Shown piece after piece: positions 53,551 through 64,000 of a stretch of 64,000 bases of DNA (the stretch's first letter is position 1; each line of letters opens with the position of its first letter). Both the position numbers and the translations under genes were made by a program. The notes below the pieces were generated by a model, which ran no database searches, was not told the DNA's origin, and worked only from the letters and a program-made list of their open reading frames with translations. This DNA comes from Mesorhizobium sp. INR15 (GTDB lineage Bacteria > Pseudomonadota > Alphaproteobacteria > Rhizobiales > Rhizobiaceae), in assembly GCF_015500075.1 (NCBI RefSeq), contig NZ_CP045496.1, positions 1,302,001-1,366,000 on the forward strand. The letters are read 5' to 3'.

Positions 53551-56175
53551 ATGGCAACCGAACGATACAATCCGCGCGCATCAGAGCCCAAATGGCAGAA
53601 GGCCTGGGACTCCAGGAAGCTGTTCGAGGCACAAAACGACGATCCGCGTCCGAAATATTACGTGCTGGAGATGTTTCCCTATCCCTCCGGGAAGATCCAT
53701 ATCGGCCATACCCGCAACTATACGATGGGCGACGTGGTGGCGCGCTACAAGCGGGCCAAGGGCTTCAACGTGCTGCATCCGATGGGCTGGGACGCCTTCG
53801 GCATGCCTGCCGAGAATGCGGCGATGCAAAACAAGGTTCATCCCAAGGAGTGGACCTATCAGAACATCGCCACCATGCGCGAGCAGCTCAAGGTCATGGG
53901 CCTGTCGCTGGACTGGGCGCGCGAATTCGCCACCTGCGATGTCGACTATTACCACCGCCAGCAGATGCTGTTCCTCGACTTTGTCGCGAAGGGGCTGGTG
54001 ACGCGCAAATCCTCCAAGGTCAACTGGGACCCGGAGGACATGACCGTGCTCGCCAACGAGCAGGTGATCGACGGGCGCGGCTGGCGCTCTGGTGTACTGG
54101 TCGAGCAGCGCGAACTGACGCAGTGGTTCTTCAAGATTACCGACTTCGCGCAGGACCTGCTGGATTCGCTCGAAGGCCTCGACGAGTGGCCTGAAAAAGT
54201 GAAGCTGATGCAGCAGAACTGGATCGGCCGTTCGGAAGGCCTGCTGGTCCGTTGGCCGCTGGCGACACCGGCCGCCGGCGAGCATGAGTTGGAAGTCTAC
54301 ACGACCCGGCCCGACACCATTTTCGGCGCGTCGTTCATGGCAATCGCCGCCGATCATCCGCTGGCCAGGAAGGCCGCCGAGGACAATCCGGCGCTGGCGA
54401 AGTTCATCGAAGAGGTCCGCCACATGGGCACCTCGGTGGCGGCGCTGGAAACCGCCGAGAAAAAGGGTTTCGATACCGGCATTCGCGTCGTCCATCCGTT
54501 CGACGACAGCTGGACGCTGCCTGTTTACGTCGCCAATTTCGTGCTGATGGAATATGGCACCGGCGCCATCTTCGGCTGCCCGGCGCATGACCAGCGCGAT
54601 CTCGACTTCGCCAACAAATACGGCCTGCCGGTGGTGCCGGTGGTGATGCCTGACGGCGAGAACGCCTCGACCTTCCAGGTCATCGACGAAGCCTTTGTCG
54701 ATGACGGCGCGATGATCAATTCGCGTTTCCTCGACGGCATGACGCCGGATGCTGCTTTCAATGAGGTCGCAAAACTGCTCGAGCAGAAGACCATAGGCAA
54801 CCGGCCGATGGCCGAGCGCAAGGTGAATTTCCGCCTGCGCGACTGGGGTATTTCGCGGCAACGTTATTGGGGTTGCCCGATCCCGATGATCCATTGCGAG
54901 GATTGCGGCGTGGTGCCGGTGCCGAAGGCCGACCTGCCGGTCAGGCTGCCGGACGATGTCGAGTTCGACCGGCCAGGCAATCCGCTCGACCGTCATCCGA
55001 CCTGGGGTCACGTCACATGCCCGCAATGCGGCAAGGATGCGCGCCGCGAAACCGACACGATGGATACGTTCGTCGATTCGTCCTGGTATTTCGCCCGCTT
55101 CACGGCGCCCTGGGCGCATGAGCCGACCGACCCCAAGGCGGCCAATGAATGGCTGCCGGTCGATCAGTATATTGGCGGCATCGAGCATGCGATCCTGCAT
55201 CTGCTCTACTCGCGCTTCTTCACTCGCGCTATGCGCGAGGCCGGCCATGTCGATCTGGCGGAGCCGTTCAAGGGCTTGTTCACGCAAGGCATGGTCGTGC
55301 ACGAGACCTATCGGATCGGCACTGCGTCAAACGGCCGCTGGCTGGCGCCGACCGAGGTGAAGTTCGAGGACGTCGACGGCAAGCGCCGCGCCATTGAAAT
55401 CGCTACCGGCGAGTTCGCGGCCATCGGCCCGCTGGAAAAAATGTCGAAGTCGAAGAAGAACACGGTGAGCCCGGAAGACATCACCGATGGCTACGGCGCC
55501 GACACCGCGCGCTGGTTCATGCTGTCGGATTCGCCGCCGGAGCGCGATGTCGAGTGGACCGATGATGGCGCCGCCGGCGCGCATCGCTTCATGCAACGCA
55601 TCTGGCGCTTGGTGTCGACAGCCGCCGAAACGCTGGCCAAGGTCAAGCCGGAGGCGGCAAAGGATGGCGAGGCCGGCATCGTCTCCAAGGCCGCGCACAA
55701 GATCCTGAAGGCTGTCGGCGAGGATATCGAGAAGCTCGCCTTCAACCGCGCCATCGCCCGCATCTACGAGCTGGCCAATGCGCTGACCACGCCGCTCAAC
55801 GAGGCAGCCGAAGGCAAGGCAGATGCGGCGCTGCAAGGCGCTTGCCGCGAGGCCGTCGACATCCTGGTGCACCTGATCGCGCCGGTCATGCCGCACCTGG
55901 CGGAGGAGTGCTGGGAAGCGCTCGGCGGTACCGATCTGGTGGCCGAACGGCCCTGGCCGGTCTTCGATCCGGCGCTTGTCGTCGACAACGAAGTCACCTA
56001 TCCGGTGCAGGTCAACGGCAAGAAGCGCGGCGATTTGACAATTGCCCGCGACGCGGACCAAGGTGCGGTCGAAAAAGCGGTTCTGGCTCTCGACTTCGTG
56101 CAGAAAGCACTTGAAGGTAAGGCTCCGCGCAAGGTGATCATCGTGCCGCAGAGGATCGTCAATGTCGTTGCCTGA
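53551..56175 (+). CDS. leuS: Leucyl-tRNA synthetase
   Basis: Class I synthetase charging tRNA-Leu. 874 residues. HIGH motif at about 50-53 (KIHIGHTRNY), the CP1 editing domain with GTGAIFGCPAHDQRD near 335, a zinc-type Cys cluster (IHCEDCGVVPVP, TCPQCGKDA) and KMSKS near 630 (KMSKSKKNTV), then the anticodon-binding helices. The ATG at 53551 starts MATERYNPRASEPKWQ, as in relatives; the frame extends upstream without a start site. lptE begins inside its last 14 bases. Confidence 0.97.
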   Translation: MATERYNPRASEPKWQKAWDSRKLFEAQNDDPRPKYYVLEMFPYPSGKIHIGHTRNYTMGDVVARYKRAKGFNVLHPMGWDAFGMPAENAAMQNKVHPKEWTYQNIATMREQLKVMGLSLDWAREFATCDVDYYHRQQMLFLDFVAKGLVTRKSSKVNWDPEDMTVLANEQVIDGRGWRSGVLVEQRELTQWFFKITDFAQDLLDSLEGLDEWPEKVKLMQQNWIGRSEGLLVRWPLATPAAGEHELEVYTTRPDTIFGASFMAIAADHPLARKAAEDNPALAKFIEEVRHMGTSVAALETAEKKGFDTGIRVVHPFDDSWTLPVYVANFVLMEYGTGAIFGCPAHDQRDLDFANKYGLPVVPVVMPDGENASTFQVIDEAFVDDGAMINSRFLDGMTPDAAFNEVAKLLEQKTIGNRPMAERKVNFRLRDWGISRQRYWGCPIPMIHCEDCGVVPVPKADLPVRLPDDVEFDRPGNPLDRHPTWGHVTCPQCGKDARRETDTMDTFVDSSWYFARFTAPWAHEPTDPKAANEWLPVDQYIGGIEHAILHLLYSRFFTRAMREAGHVDLAEPFKGLFTQGMVVHETYRIGTASNGRWLAPTEVKFEDVDGKRRAIEIATGEFAAIGPLEKMSKSKKNTVSPEDITDGYGADTARWFMLSDSPPERDVEWTDDGAAGAHRFMQRIWRLVSTAAETLAKVKPEAAKDGEAGIVSKAAHKILKAVGEDIEKLAFNRAIARIYELANALTTPLNEAAEGKADAALQGACREAVDILVHLIAPVMPHLAEECWEALGGTDLVAERPWPVFDPALVVDNEVTYPVQVNGKKRGDLTIARDADQGAVEKAVLALDFVQKALEGKAPRKVIIVPQRIVNVVA

Positions 56176-56740
56176 TCCAAACAAGACAGACGTGCCGCGT
56201 TTGCTGCGCGCGATAGCGGTTTCCAGCCTGATCGGCACGCTGGCGCTGGTGTCGGCATGCACGGTGCGGCCGCTTTATTCCAATGCGCCGCTGTCGGCCG
56301 GCTCGCAGAGCGCCAATGCCGAACTGGCCTCGATCGCCATCAAGCCGGTCAAGACGCGCTACGCCCAGCAGGTTCGCAACAACCTGATCTTCGGCTTTGG
56401 AAGAGGTGCTGGTGAACCAGCCTCGCCAGCCTATTCGCTGGACCTTGGGGTGACTGAACTGGTCGAATCCGCTGCGCTCGTGCAGGTCGGAACCGATCAG
56501 GATGAGCCGACTGCCGGTTCGGTGATGCTGACTTCAACGTATACGCTGAGCGATGCCAAGACCGGCGTCGTCATTGCGACCGGGAAGCGCTCGATCACCT
56601 CGTCCTTCGACAGGCCGCGCCAGGAATTCGCTTCCTACCGTGCACAGATCGACGCCGAGAATCGCGCGGCAAACGAACTGGCCAACGCACTTCAGCTTTC
56701 CATCGCTCAGGATCTGGCCAAGCACGGCAAGGCTGGCTAA
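56162..56740 (+). CDS. lptE: LPS-assembly lipoprotein LptE
   Basis: Outer-membrane lipoprotein that plugs LptD and helps insert lipopolysaccharide. 192 residues with lipobox VSAC (Cys33), then TVRPLYSNAPL and SANAELASIAIKPVKTRYAQQV, and later TSTYTLSDAKTGVVIATGKR and a C-terminal helix QLSIAQDLAKHG. It overlaps the end of leuS by 14 bases in another frame. In many alphaproteobacteria holA comes next, but here the next gene is an ftsK homologue. Confidence 0.92.
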   Translation: MSLPDPNKTDVPRLLRAIAVSSLIGTLALVSACTVRPLYSNAPLSAGSQSANAELASIAIKPVKTRYAQQVRNNLIFGFGRGAGEPASPAYSLDLGVTELVESAALVQVGTDQDEPTAGSVMLTSTYTLSDAKTGVVIATGKRSITSSFDRPRQEFASYRAQIDAENRAANELANALQLSIAQDLAKHGKAG

Positions 56741-56977
56741 CGCCGTTCATCGTTTCGAGGAAACGCAGATCGCTTTGTCCCGTGCGGGACGGCGTTGTTT
56801 TGACGCGCGAATCGTGTCGCCGGCATGGATGCTCTGAGGCCGCTCCCCTGGCTTGTTCATGGCGGCCAGCACGACGCGATTTCTGCCCAAGAATCTTGCG
56901 CGATCGATCCGTCGGGAAGCAGCTGTTAACCACTCGCTCCCTATTGCTCAGCAGACATTGCAGCGTGAGTCTTGAGC

Positions 56978-59548
<2,571 letters not shown>

Positions 59549-59578
59549 TCAGCAATTGCCGTGGCGACCACAGCGTGC

Positions 59579-59605
59579 AAAAAGGGCCGGTTTCCCGGCC
59601 TTTTT
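59579..59605. terminator. Intrinsic terminator after ftsK
   Basis: AAAAAGG and CCTTTTT enclose GCCGG-TTT-CCCGG, giving a stem with one bulged base, flanked by A- and T-tracts so that it can end transcription of ftsK and of the opposing fsa gene. Confidence 0.85.
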
Positions 59606-59634
59606 CTATCAGGGGCACTGAGCCGATCGCCTTA

Positions 59635-60291
59635 TCAGCCGATCGTCTGGCCGGTCTTCGCCCAGTCGGCGAGGAACTGCTCCAGGCCCTTGTCGGTCAG
59701 CGGGTGCTTGACCAGCGCCTTTAGGGTCGCCGGCGGCGCCGTTACCACATCGGCGCCGATCAGGGCAGCCTGCTTGACGTGGTTCACGGTGCGGACCGAG
59801 GCGACGAGGATCTCGGTCTCGAAATCATAATTGTCGTAGATCTGGCGGATTTCCTGGATCAGCTCCATCCCGTCGAGGCCGATATCGTCGATGCGGCCGA
59901 CGAAAGGCGAGATGAACGAGGCGCCGGCCTTGGCGGCAAGCAGCGCCTGGTTGGCGGAGAAGCACAGCGTCACGTTGACCATGCGGTTCATCTCGGTGCG
60001 GATCGTCTTGCAAGCCCTCAGGCCGTCGAGCGTCAGCGGCACCTTGATGCAGACATTGTCGGCGATCTTGGCCAGAACCTTGGCTTGCTGCATCATCTCG
60101 GAATATTCGGTGGCGGTGACTTCGGCCGAGACCGGGCCCTTGACGATGTCGCAGATCTGCTTGGTGACATCGGCGATCTTGCCGCCGGATTTGAGGATCA
60201 GCGACGGGTTGGTGGTGACGCCGTCGAGCAGCCCGAGATCGTTGAGCTCACGGATATCCTTGACGTCGGCGGTATCGACAAAAAATTTCAT
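59635..60291 (-). CDS. fsa: Fructose-6-phosphate aldolase (transaldolase-like)
   Basis: 218 residues of the short transaldolase/FSA family (TIM barrel). Start MKFFVDTADVKDIRELNDLG and DGVTTNPSLILKSG, the Schiff-base lysine Lys83 in CIKVPLT, then NVTLCFSANQALLAAKAGAS and SPFVGRIDDIGLDG, ILVASVRTVNHVKQAAL. FSA and short transaldolase cannot be told apart by eye. It is divergent from priA, 93 bases apart. Confidence 0.92.
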   Translation of the reverse strand: MKFFVDTADVKDIRELNDLGLLDGVTTNPSLILKSGGKIADVTKQICDIVKGPVSAEVTATEYSEMMQQAKVLAKIADNVCIKVPLTLDGLRACKTIRTEMNRMVNVTLCFSANQALLAAKAGASFISPFVGRIDDIGLDGMELIQEIRQIYDNYDFETEILVASVRTVNHVKQAALIGADVVTAPPATLKALVKHPLTDKGLEQFLADWAKTGQTIG

Positions 60292-60384
60292 GGCGGGTCT
60301 CCTGACGATTTCGTCGTGCTGGGGAGGGCACGTTCAGTGTTGCTCTTTGATCTAGACCAAAGTCGGGGCAAGGTCACGCACATC

Positions 60385-62568
60385 ATGATGGAAGATTCGC
60401 CCTTTGTCGCGGCCGCCCCCGTGCTGGTGCCGATGCCGGCCGAGCGCCCCTATACCTATGCGGTGCCTGCCGGCATGCGCGTGGTGCCGGGCTCGATCGT
60501 GCGCGTGCCGCTCGGTCCGCGCCAGGTCGCGGGCATTGTCTGGGACGGCGTCGTTGAAAATATCGACGCCAAAAAGCTGCGGCCGATCGAGCAGGTTTTC
60601 GACTGCCCGCCGATCGACCGCGCCATGCGGCGCTTCGTCGACTGGGTGGCGCAATACACCCTGTCGCCGCCCGGCATGGTGGCGCGCATGCTGCTGCGGG
60701 CACCGGAGGCTTTCGATCCCGAACCCTGGATCGAAGGGCTGCAGCGCACGCTTCTGGCCCCCGACCGGATGACGGGCGCGCGAGAGCGGGTGCTGGAGAC
60801 GGCGGAGGGCGGGCTTGCCTGGACGCGCTCCGGACTGGCGCACGCGGCCGGCGTGTCGTCGACGGTGATCGACGGGTTGAAGGCGCAAGGCGTGTTCGAA
60901 ACCGTGATGATCCCGCCACGGCCGGTGGTGGCCGCGCCCGATCCAACTTACGCCATACCCGAACTGATGCCGGACCAGAGCGATGCAGCGCTGATGCTGC
61001 GCGCCAATGTCGCGGCCGGCGTGTTCAACGTGGCGCTGCTCGACGGCGTGACCGGGTCAGGTAAGACCGAGGTCTATTTCGAGGCGGTGGCAGCGGCGCT
61101 CGACCAGGGCAAGCAGGTGCTGATCCTGTTGCCGGAGATCGCGCTGACACATGCTTTTCTCGAACGTTTTCAGCAGCGCTTCGGCGCCAAGCCGGGCGAA
61201 TGGCACTCGGATCTGCCGCCAAGAATGCGCGAACGAGTGTGGCGTCAGGTGGCGGAGGGCGGCGTGCGTGTCGTTGCCGGCGCGCGGTCGGCGCTGTTTC
61301 TGCCGTTCAAGGAGCTTGGCCTGATCGTCGTCGACGAAGAGCACGACCCCGCCTACAAGCAGGAAGACCGCGTCTTCTACAATGCACGCGACATGGCGGT
61401 GGTGCGCGGCCATCTCGGCAGCTTCCCGGTCGTGCTGGCGTCGGCGACGCCATCGGTCGAAAGCCGGGTCAACGCCCAACAAGGCAAGTATAACAGAGCG
61501 GTGCTCTCCGCCCGCTTCGCCGAGGCGGCACTGCCCGATCTCAAGACGGTTGACATGCGGCGTGCGCCGCCGGCGCGGGGCGGCTTCCTGTCGCCGGTGC
61601 TCCTCGACCATATGCGCCGGACGCTGGAGAGGCAGGAACAATCCCTGTTGTTCCTTAACCGGCGTGGCTATGCGCCGCTGACCCTGTGCCGGGTCTGCGG
61701 CCACCGCTTCGGTTGCCCGGTCTGCTCGGCATGGCTGGTCGAGCATCGTTTTCGCGGCCAGCTGGTCTGCCATCATTGCGGCCACAATGAGCGCCGCCCC
61801 GAAGCCTGCCCGGAATGCGGCACGCTCGATCATCTGGTGGCATGCGGGCCGGGCGTAGAACGCATCGCCGAGGAGGTTGTCTCGCATTTCCCCGAAGCGC
61901 GCACCATCGTGCTGTCATCAGACTTGATGGGCGGCGTGCGGCGGCTGCGGCTGGAACTGGAAGCCATCGCCAATGGCGAGGCCGATATCGTCATCGGCAC
62001 CCAGTTGGTGGCCAAGGGCCATAACTTTCCCAACATGACGTTGGTCGGCGTTGTCGATGCCGATCTCGGCCTTGCCAATGGTGATCCGCGCGCGGCGGAA
62101 CGCACCTTTCAATTGCTCAGCCAGGTGACCGGCCGCGCCGGCCGAACCGGCAAGAAAAGCCTCGGCCTGCTGCAGACCTTCCAGCCTGAGCATCCGGTGA
62201 TGCGGGCGATCGTCTCGGGTGATGCCGAGGCCTTTTACGAACGCGAGATTTCCGAGCGGGAGCGGGCGGCGCTGCCGCCATTCGGCAGGCTGGCCGGCGT
62301 TATCGTCAGCGCGGTAACGCGGGCGGAAGCGGAGGGGCACGCACGCGGCTTGCGCCGCGTGGCGCCCGAGGCCAGCGACCTGTTCGTGCTCGGCCCGGCG
62401 GAAGCGCCGCTGTCGCTGCTCGGCGGCCGCCATCGCTTTCGCCTGCTGATCCAGGGCGAGCGGCGTGCCGACATGCAAGGGTTCATTCGTGCCATGCTGG
62501 CCAATGGACCGAAGCAGCGCGGTTCGGTCAGGGTGCAGGTCGATATCGATCCGCAGAGCTTTTTGTAA
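60385..62568 (+). CDS. priA: Primosomal protein N' (replication restart helicase PriA)
   Basis: DExH helicase that reloads replication at collapsed forks. 727 residues. N-terminal 3'-DNA-binding and WH domains (VLVPMPAERPYTYAVPAG), Walker A GVTGSGKTEVYF near 221, Walker B VVDEEHD near 318, a zinc-binding insertion with eight Cys (CRVCGHRFGCPVC ... CHHCGHNERRPEACPEC) near 434-480, and GTQLVAKGHNFPNMTLVGVV, helicase motif V. The start could be 60385 or 60388; the open frame upstream is spurious and overlaps fsa. In many rhizobia priA precedes atpH. Confidence 0.95.
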   Translation: MMEDSPFVAAAPVLVPMPAERPYTYAVPAGMRVVPGSIVRVPLGPRQVAGIVWDGVVENIDAKKLRPIEQVFDCPPIDRAMRRFVDWVAQYTLSPPGMVARMLLRAPEAFDPEPWIEGLQRTLLAPDRMTGARERVLETAEGGLAWTRSGLAHAAGVSSTVIDGLKAQGVFETVMIPPRPVVAAPDPTYAIPELMPDQSDAALMLRANVAAGVFNVALLDGVTGSGKTEVYFEAVAAALDQGKQVLILLPEIALTHAFLERFQQRFGAKPGEWHSDLPPRMRERVWRQVAEGGVRVVAGARSALFLPFKELGLIVVDEEHDPAYKQEDRVFYNARDMAVVRGHLGSFPVVLASATPSVESRVNAQQGKYNRAVLSARFAEAALPDLKTVDMRRAPPARGGFLSPVLLDHMRRTLERQEQSLLFLNRRGYAPLTLCRVCGHRFGCPVCSAWLVEHRFRGQLVCHHCGHNERRPEACPECGTLDHLVACGPGVERIAEEVVSHFPEARTIVLSSDLMGGVRRLRLELEAIANGEADIVIGTQLVAKGHNFPNMTLVGVVDADLGLANGDPRAAERTFQLLSQVTGRAGRTGKKSLGLLQTFQPEHPVMRAIVSGDAEAFYEREISERERAALPPFGRLAGVIVSAVTRAEAEGHARGLRRVAPEASDLFVLGPAEAPLSLLGGRHRFRLLIQGERRADMQGFIRAMLANGPKQRGSVRVQVDIDPQSFL

Positions 62569-62623
62569 GGGCGCGGATGTCGGCTATAGGCTGTGCGGAA
62601 ATTGTTGAGAGGCGGAAGCTGCC

Positions 62624-63322
62624 ATGAAAACCCTTGGCCTGCTCGGTGGCATGAGCTGGGAATCGACTGCCATCTACTATCGGATGCTGAACGAGATCGT
62701 GCGCGAGCGGCTGGGCGGGTTGCATTCGGCCAAGCTGCTGTTGTGGTCGTTCGATTTCGCCGAGATTGCCGAGCGGCAGCATCACGGTGATTGGGACGGC
62801 GCCGGCGTGCTCCTTGCCGAGGCGGCGCGCAAGCTCGAGGCCGGCGGCGCCGAAGGCCTGCTGATCTGCACCAACACCATGCACAAGCTGGCCGACCAGG
62901 TGCAGGCAGCGGTGTCGATCCCCTTGATCCACATTGCCGACGCCACGGCCATCGCCGTCAAGCGCGCCGGCATGCAGCGGCCGGCGTTGCTGGCGACGCG
63001 CTTCACCATGGAGCAGGATTTCTACAAGGGCCGGCTTGCCGATAAATATGGCCTGCGGCCCGTGGTGCCCGATGGTGCTGGGCGCGACATGGTTCATCGC
63101 GTGATTTACGAGGAACTTTGCCAGGGCATCGTCTCGGATATCTCGAAGGCGGCCTACATCGCCGAGACCAATCGTCTGCGCGCGGAAGAGGCCGCCGACA
63201 GTGTCATCATGGGGTGCACCGAGATCACCATGCTGATCGGCCAGCAGGATTTCGACGTCCCGGTCTTCGACACGACGCGCATCCATGTCGAAGCCGCGGT
63301 CGAGTTCGCGCTGGGCGCATAG
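62624..63322 (+). CDS. Aspartate/glutamate racemase family protein
   Basis: 232 residues, PLP-independent two-cysteine racemase fold. Catalytic Cys82 in ICTNTMHK and Cys198 in IMGCTEI; start KTLGLLGGMSWESTAIYYRM. This resembles the YgeA group that acts on various amino acids; the true substrate is unclear. The ATG has GAGAGGCGG nearby. It lies 55 bases after priA on the same strand. Confidence 0.93.
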   Translation: MKTLGLLGGMSWESTAIYYRMLNEIVRERLGGLHSAKLLLWSFDFAEIAERQHHGDWDGAGVLLAEAARKLEAGGAEGLLICTNTMHKLADQVQAAVSIPLIHIADATAIAVKRAGMQRPALLATRFTMEQDFYKGRLADKYGLRPVVPDGAGRDMVHRVIYEELCQGIVSDISKAAYIAETNRLRAEEAADSVIMGCTEITMLIGQQDFDVPVFDTTRIHVEAAVEFALGA

Positions 63323-63419
63323 GTCTTCGGCCGAAAATCGCCAATGCTGTACTGGCGCATGCCTCGACCTTCGCTAGAATGCGCGGGATTTTCGAAGCAG
63401 GCTTTTTCGAGGGGACAAG

Positions 63420-63815
63420 ATGGATTTTGCCTTTCCGTGGCCAATGAGCCAGGGCGAATGGGCGGCGTGGTCGAGTGCCGCCGTGACGCTGGTCTTTGGC
63501 CTGCTGATGTTTCTGGCGCCGCGCATCGGCTTCAAGATCATGCGGATTCAGGCGATCCCCGAAAAGCCGGAAGCGGTTGCCGAGGGCCGTGCCGCGATGG
63601 CCGGGTTCTATCTCGGCGTCGGCATCTGCTGCATCCTGCTTGCCCAGCCGCTGATCTATATGACGCTGGGCTTCTGCTGGCTGTTCTCCGCCTTCGGCCG
63701 TTTGCTGGCGATGATGTCGGATGGCGCCAACACGCCCTACAACTGGGTTTCCGTGGTAATCGAACTGGCGCTTGCGGGGCCGCCGCTCGCCTTTGCCTTT
63801 GGCTTTTTGCCTTGA
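63420..63815 (+). CDS. Small integral membrane protein (DUF4345-like)
   Basis: 131 residues with four hydrophobic segments (about 15-35, 58-80, 82-98, 108-130). The middle AGFYLGVGICCILLAQPL and LFSAFGRLLAMMSDG resemble the DUF4345 fold, including the FGR-L and DG residues; the family match is by eye and moderate. GAGGGGACAAG precedes the ATG. The role is unknown; it follows the racemase by 97 bases and could share its transcript. Confidence 0.7.
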   Translation: MDFAFPWPMSQGEWAAWSSAAVTLVFGLLMFLAPRIGFKIMRIQAIPEKPEAVAEGRAAMAGFYLGVGICCILLAQPLIYMTLGFCWLFSAFGRLLAMMSDGANTPYNWVSVVIELALAGPPLAFAFGFLP

Positions 63816-64000
63816 ATCCCAGCCTAATCCGGGACTTGCGATTGGACTCTGCCGCCGGATGCGACAATAGTGCCTGAAAACCATGCCGGACGATGCATTG
63901 CGGTCTTAAAATGCCTGTGCTAGACGGCAATCGACTTTCGGCCGGGGATAGCGGAAGCCGCGTCTCCGTGCTTGAAAAAATGCAGTAAGGTCAAAGATTT
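63816..64000. other. Intergenic region at the right window edge
   Basis: 185 bases with no gene start. In many rhizobia the atpH-A-G-D-C operon lies a little beyond priA, so this region may hold its promoter, but no ATP synthase sequence is in the window and this cannot be confirmed. Confidence 0.4.

Noticed and set aside
59779..60384. Long N-terminal extension of priA
   Set aside because: It overlaps fsa in antisense and lacks PriA features; priA starts at 60385 or 60388.

Overview
The window looks like chromosomal backbone DNA of an alphaproteobacterium of the order Hyphomicrobiales, most likely Mesorhizobium or a close relative. The reasons are the high GC content and the rhizobial gene sets (lpiA beside an acvB/atvA-like start, DUF1674 beside htpX-rsmB-heparinase-purH, leuS-lptE, fsa-priA). 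Several intergenic palindromic repeats of a kind I associate with Mesorhizobium are also present (ends such as CCTTCTCCC...GGGAGAAGG, and the CCTGCCGGACATCTCCCC type). No transposase, integrase, phage gene, rRNA or CRISPR array was seen. Gene family names are read from the protein sequence by eye; no database search was run.

Layout. 1-9283: lpiA and the start of its acvB/atvA-like partner, tRNA-Ala(CGC), YggT and DUF167 genes, an M3 peptidase, a beta carbonic anhydrase coupled to an NTF2-like secreted protein, and pdxY coupled to a DUF429 gene. 9422-13750: a lemA-TPM-TPM-TPM envelope cluster with a tandem duplication, a GNAT acetyltransferase and inorganic pyrophosphatase. 13775-23227: a secreted protein, a TetR repressor divergent from an MFS exporter with a double operator, Tat-exported PhoD phosphatase, typA/bipA, a DUF1062 gene, a 3'-truncated D-cysteine desulfhydrase and an AhpD-like enzyme. 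23365-31652: the giant NAD-glutamate dehydrogenase, a UMF1-type MFS protein and purH. 31727-32811: a divergent GIY-YIG/DUF2239 pair around a perfect 50-bp palindrome. 32848-39233: heparinase-like, rsmB, htpX, DUF1674, HAD phosphatase and transglutaminase genes. 39234-43881: an intergenic region with a small broken membrane gene, a TadG/VWA protein, a micro-ORF with an extreme Shine-Dalgarno sequence, CFA synthase and a sugar isomerase. 44190-53396: acsA, usg, two aldo/keto reductases, a SGNH hydrolase, an MFS exporter with a divergent LysR regulator, and the YggS PLP protein. 53551-63815: leuS-lptE, a membrane-anchorless FtsK, fructose-6-phosphate aldolase-like fsa, priA, an Asp/Glu racemase family protein and a small membrane protein.

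Most genes are housekeeping: translation (leuS, tRNA, rsmB, typA), DNA maintenance (priA, ftsK), central carbon and nitrogen metabolism (acsA, gdh, fsa, purH, ppa), envelope upkeep (lpiA, lptE, cfa, lemA/TPM, htpX) and transport. The least explained signals lie between genes: the 50-bp palindrome with outward-facing promoter hexamers (32091-32140), the 23-residue ORF preceded by a 15-nt perfect complement of the 16S rRNA tail (41370-41457), an in-frame amber codon splitting a small membrane protein (39321-39533), and a 16-bp hairpin made from the end of a coding sequence (43056-43090).
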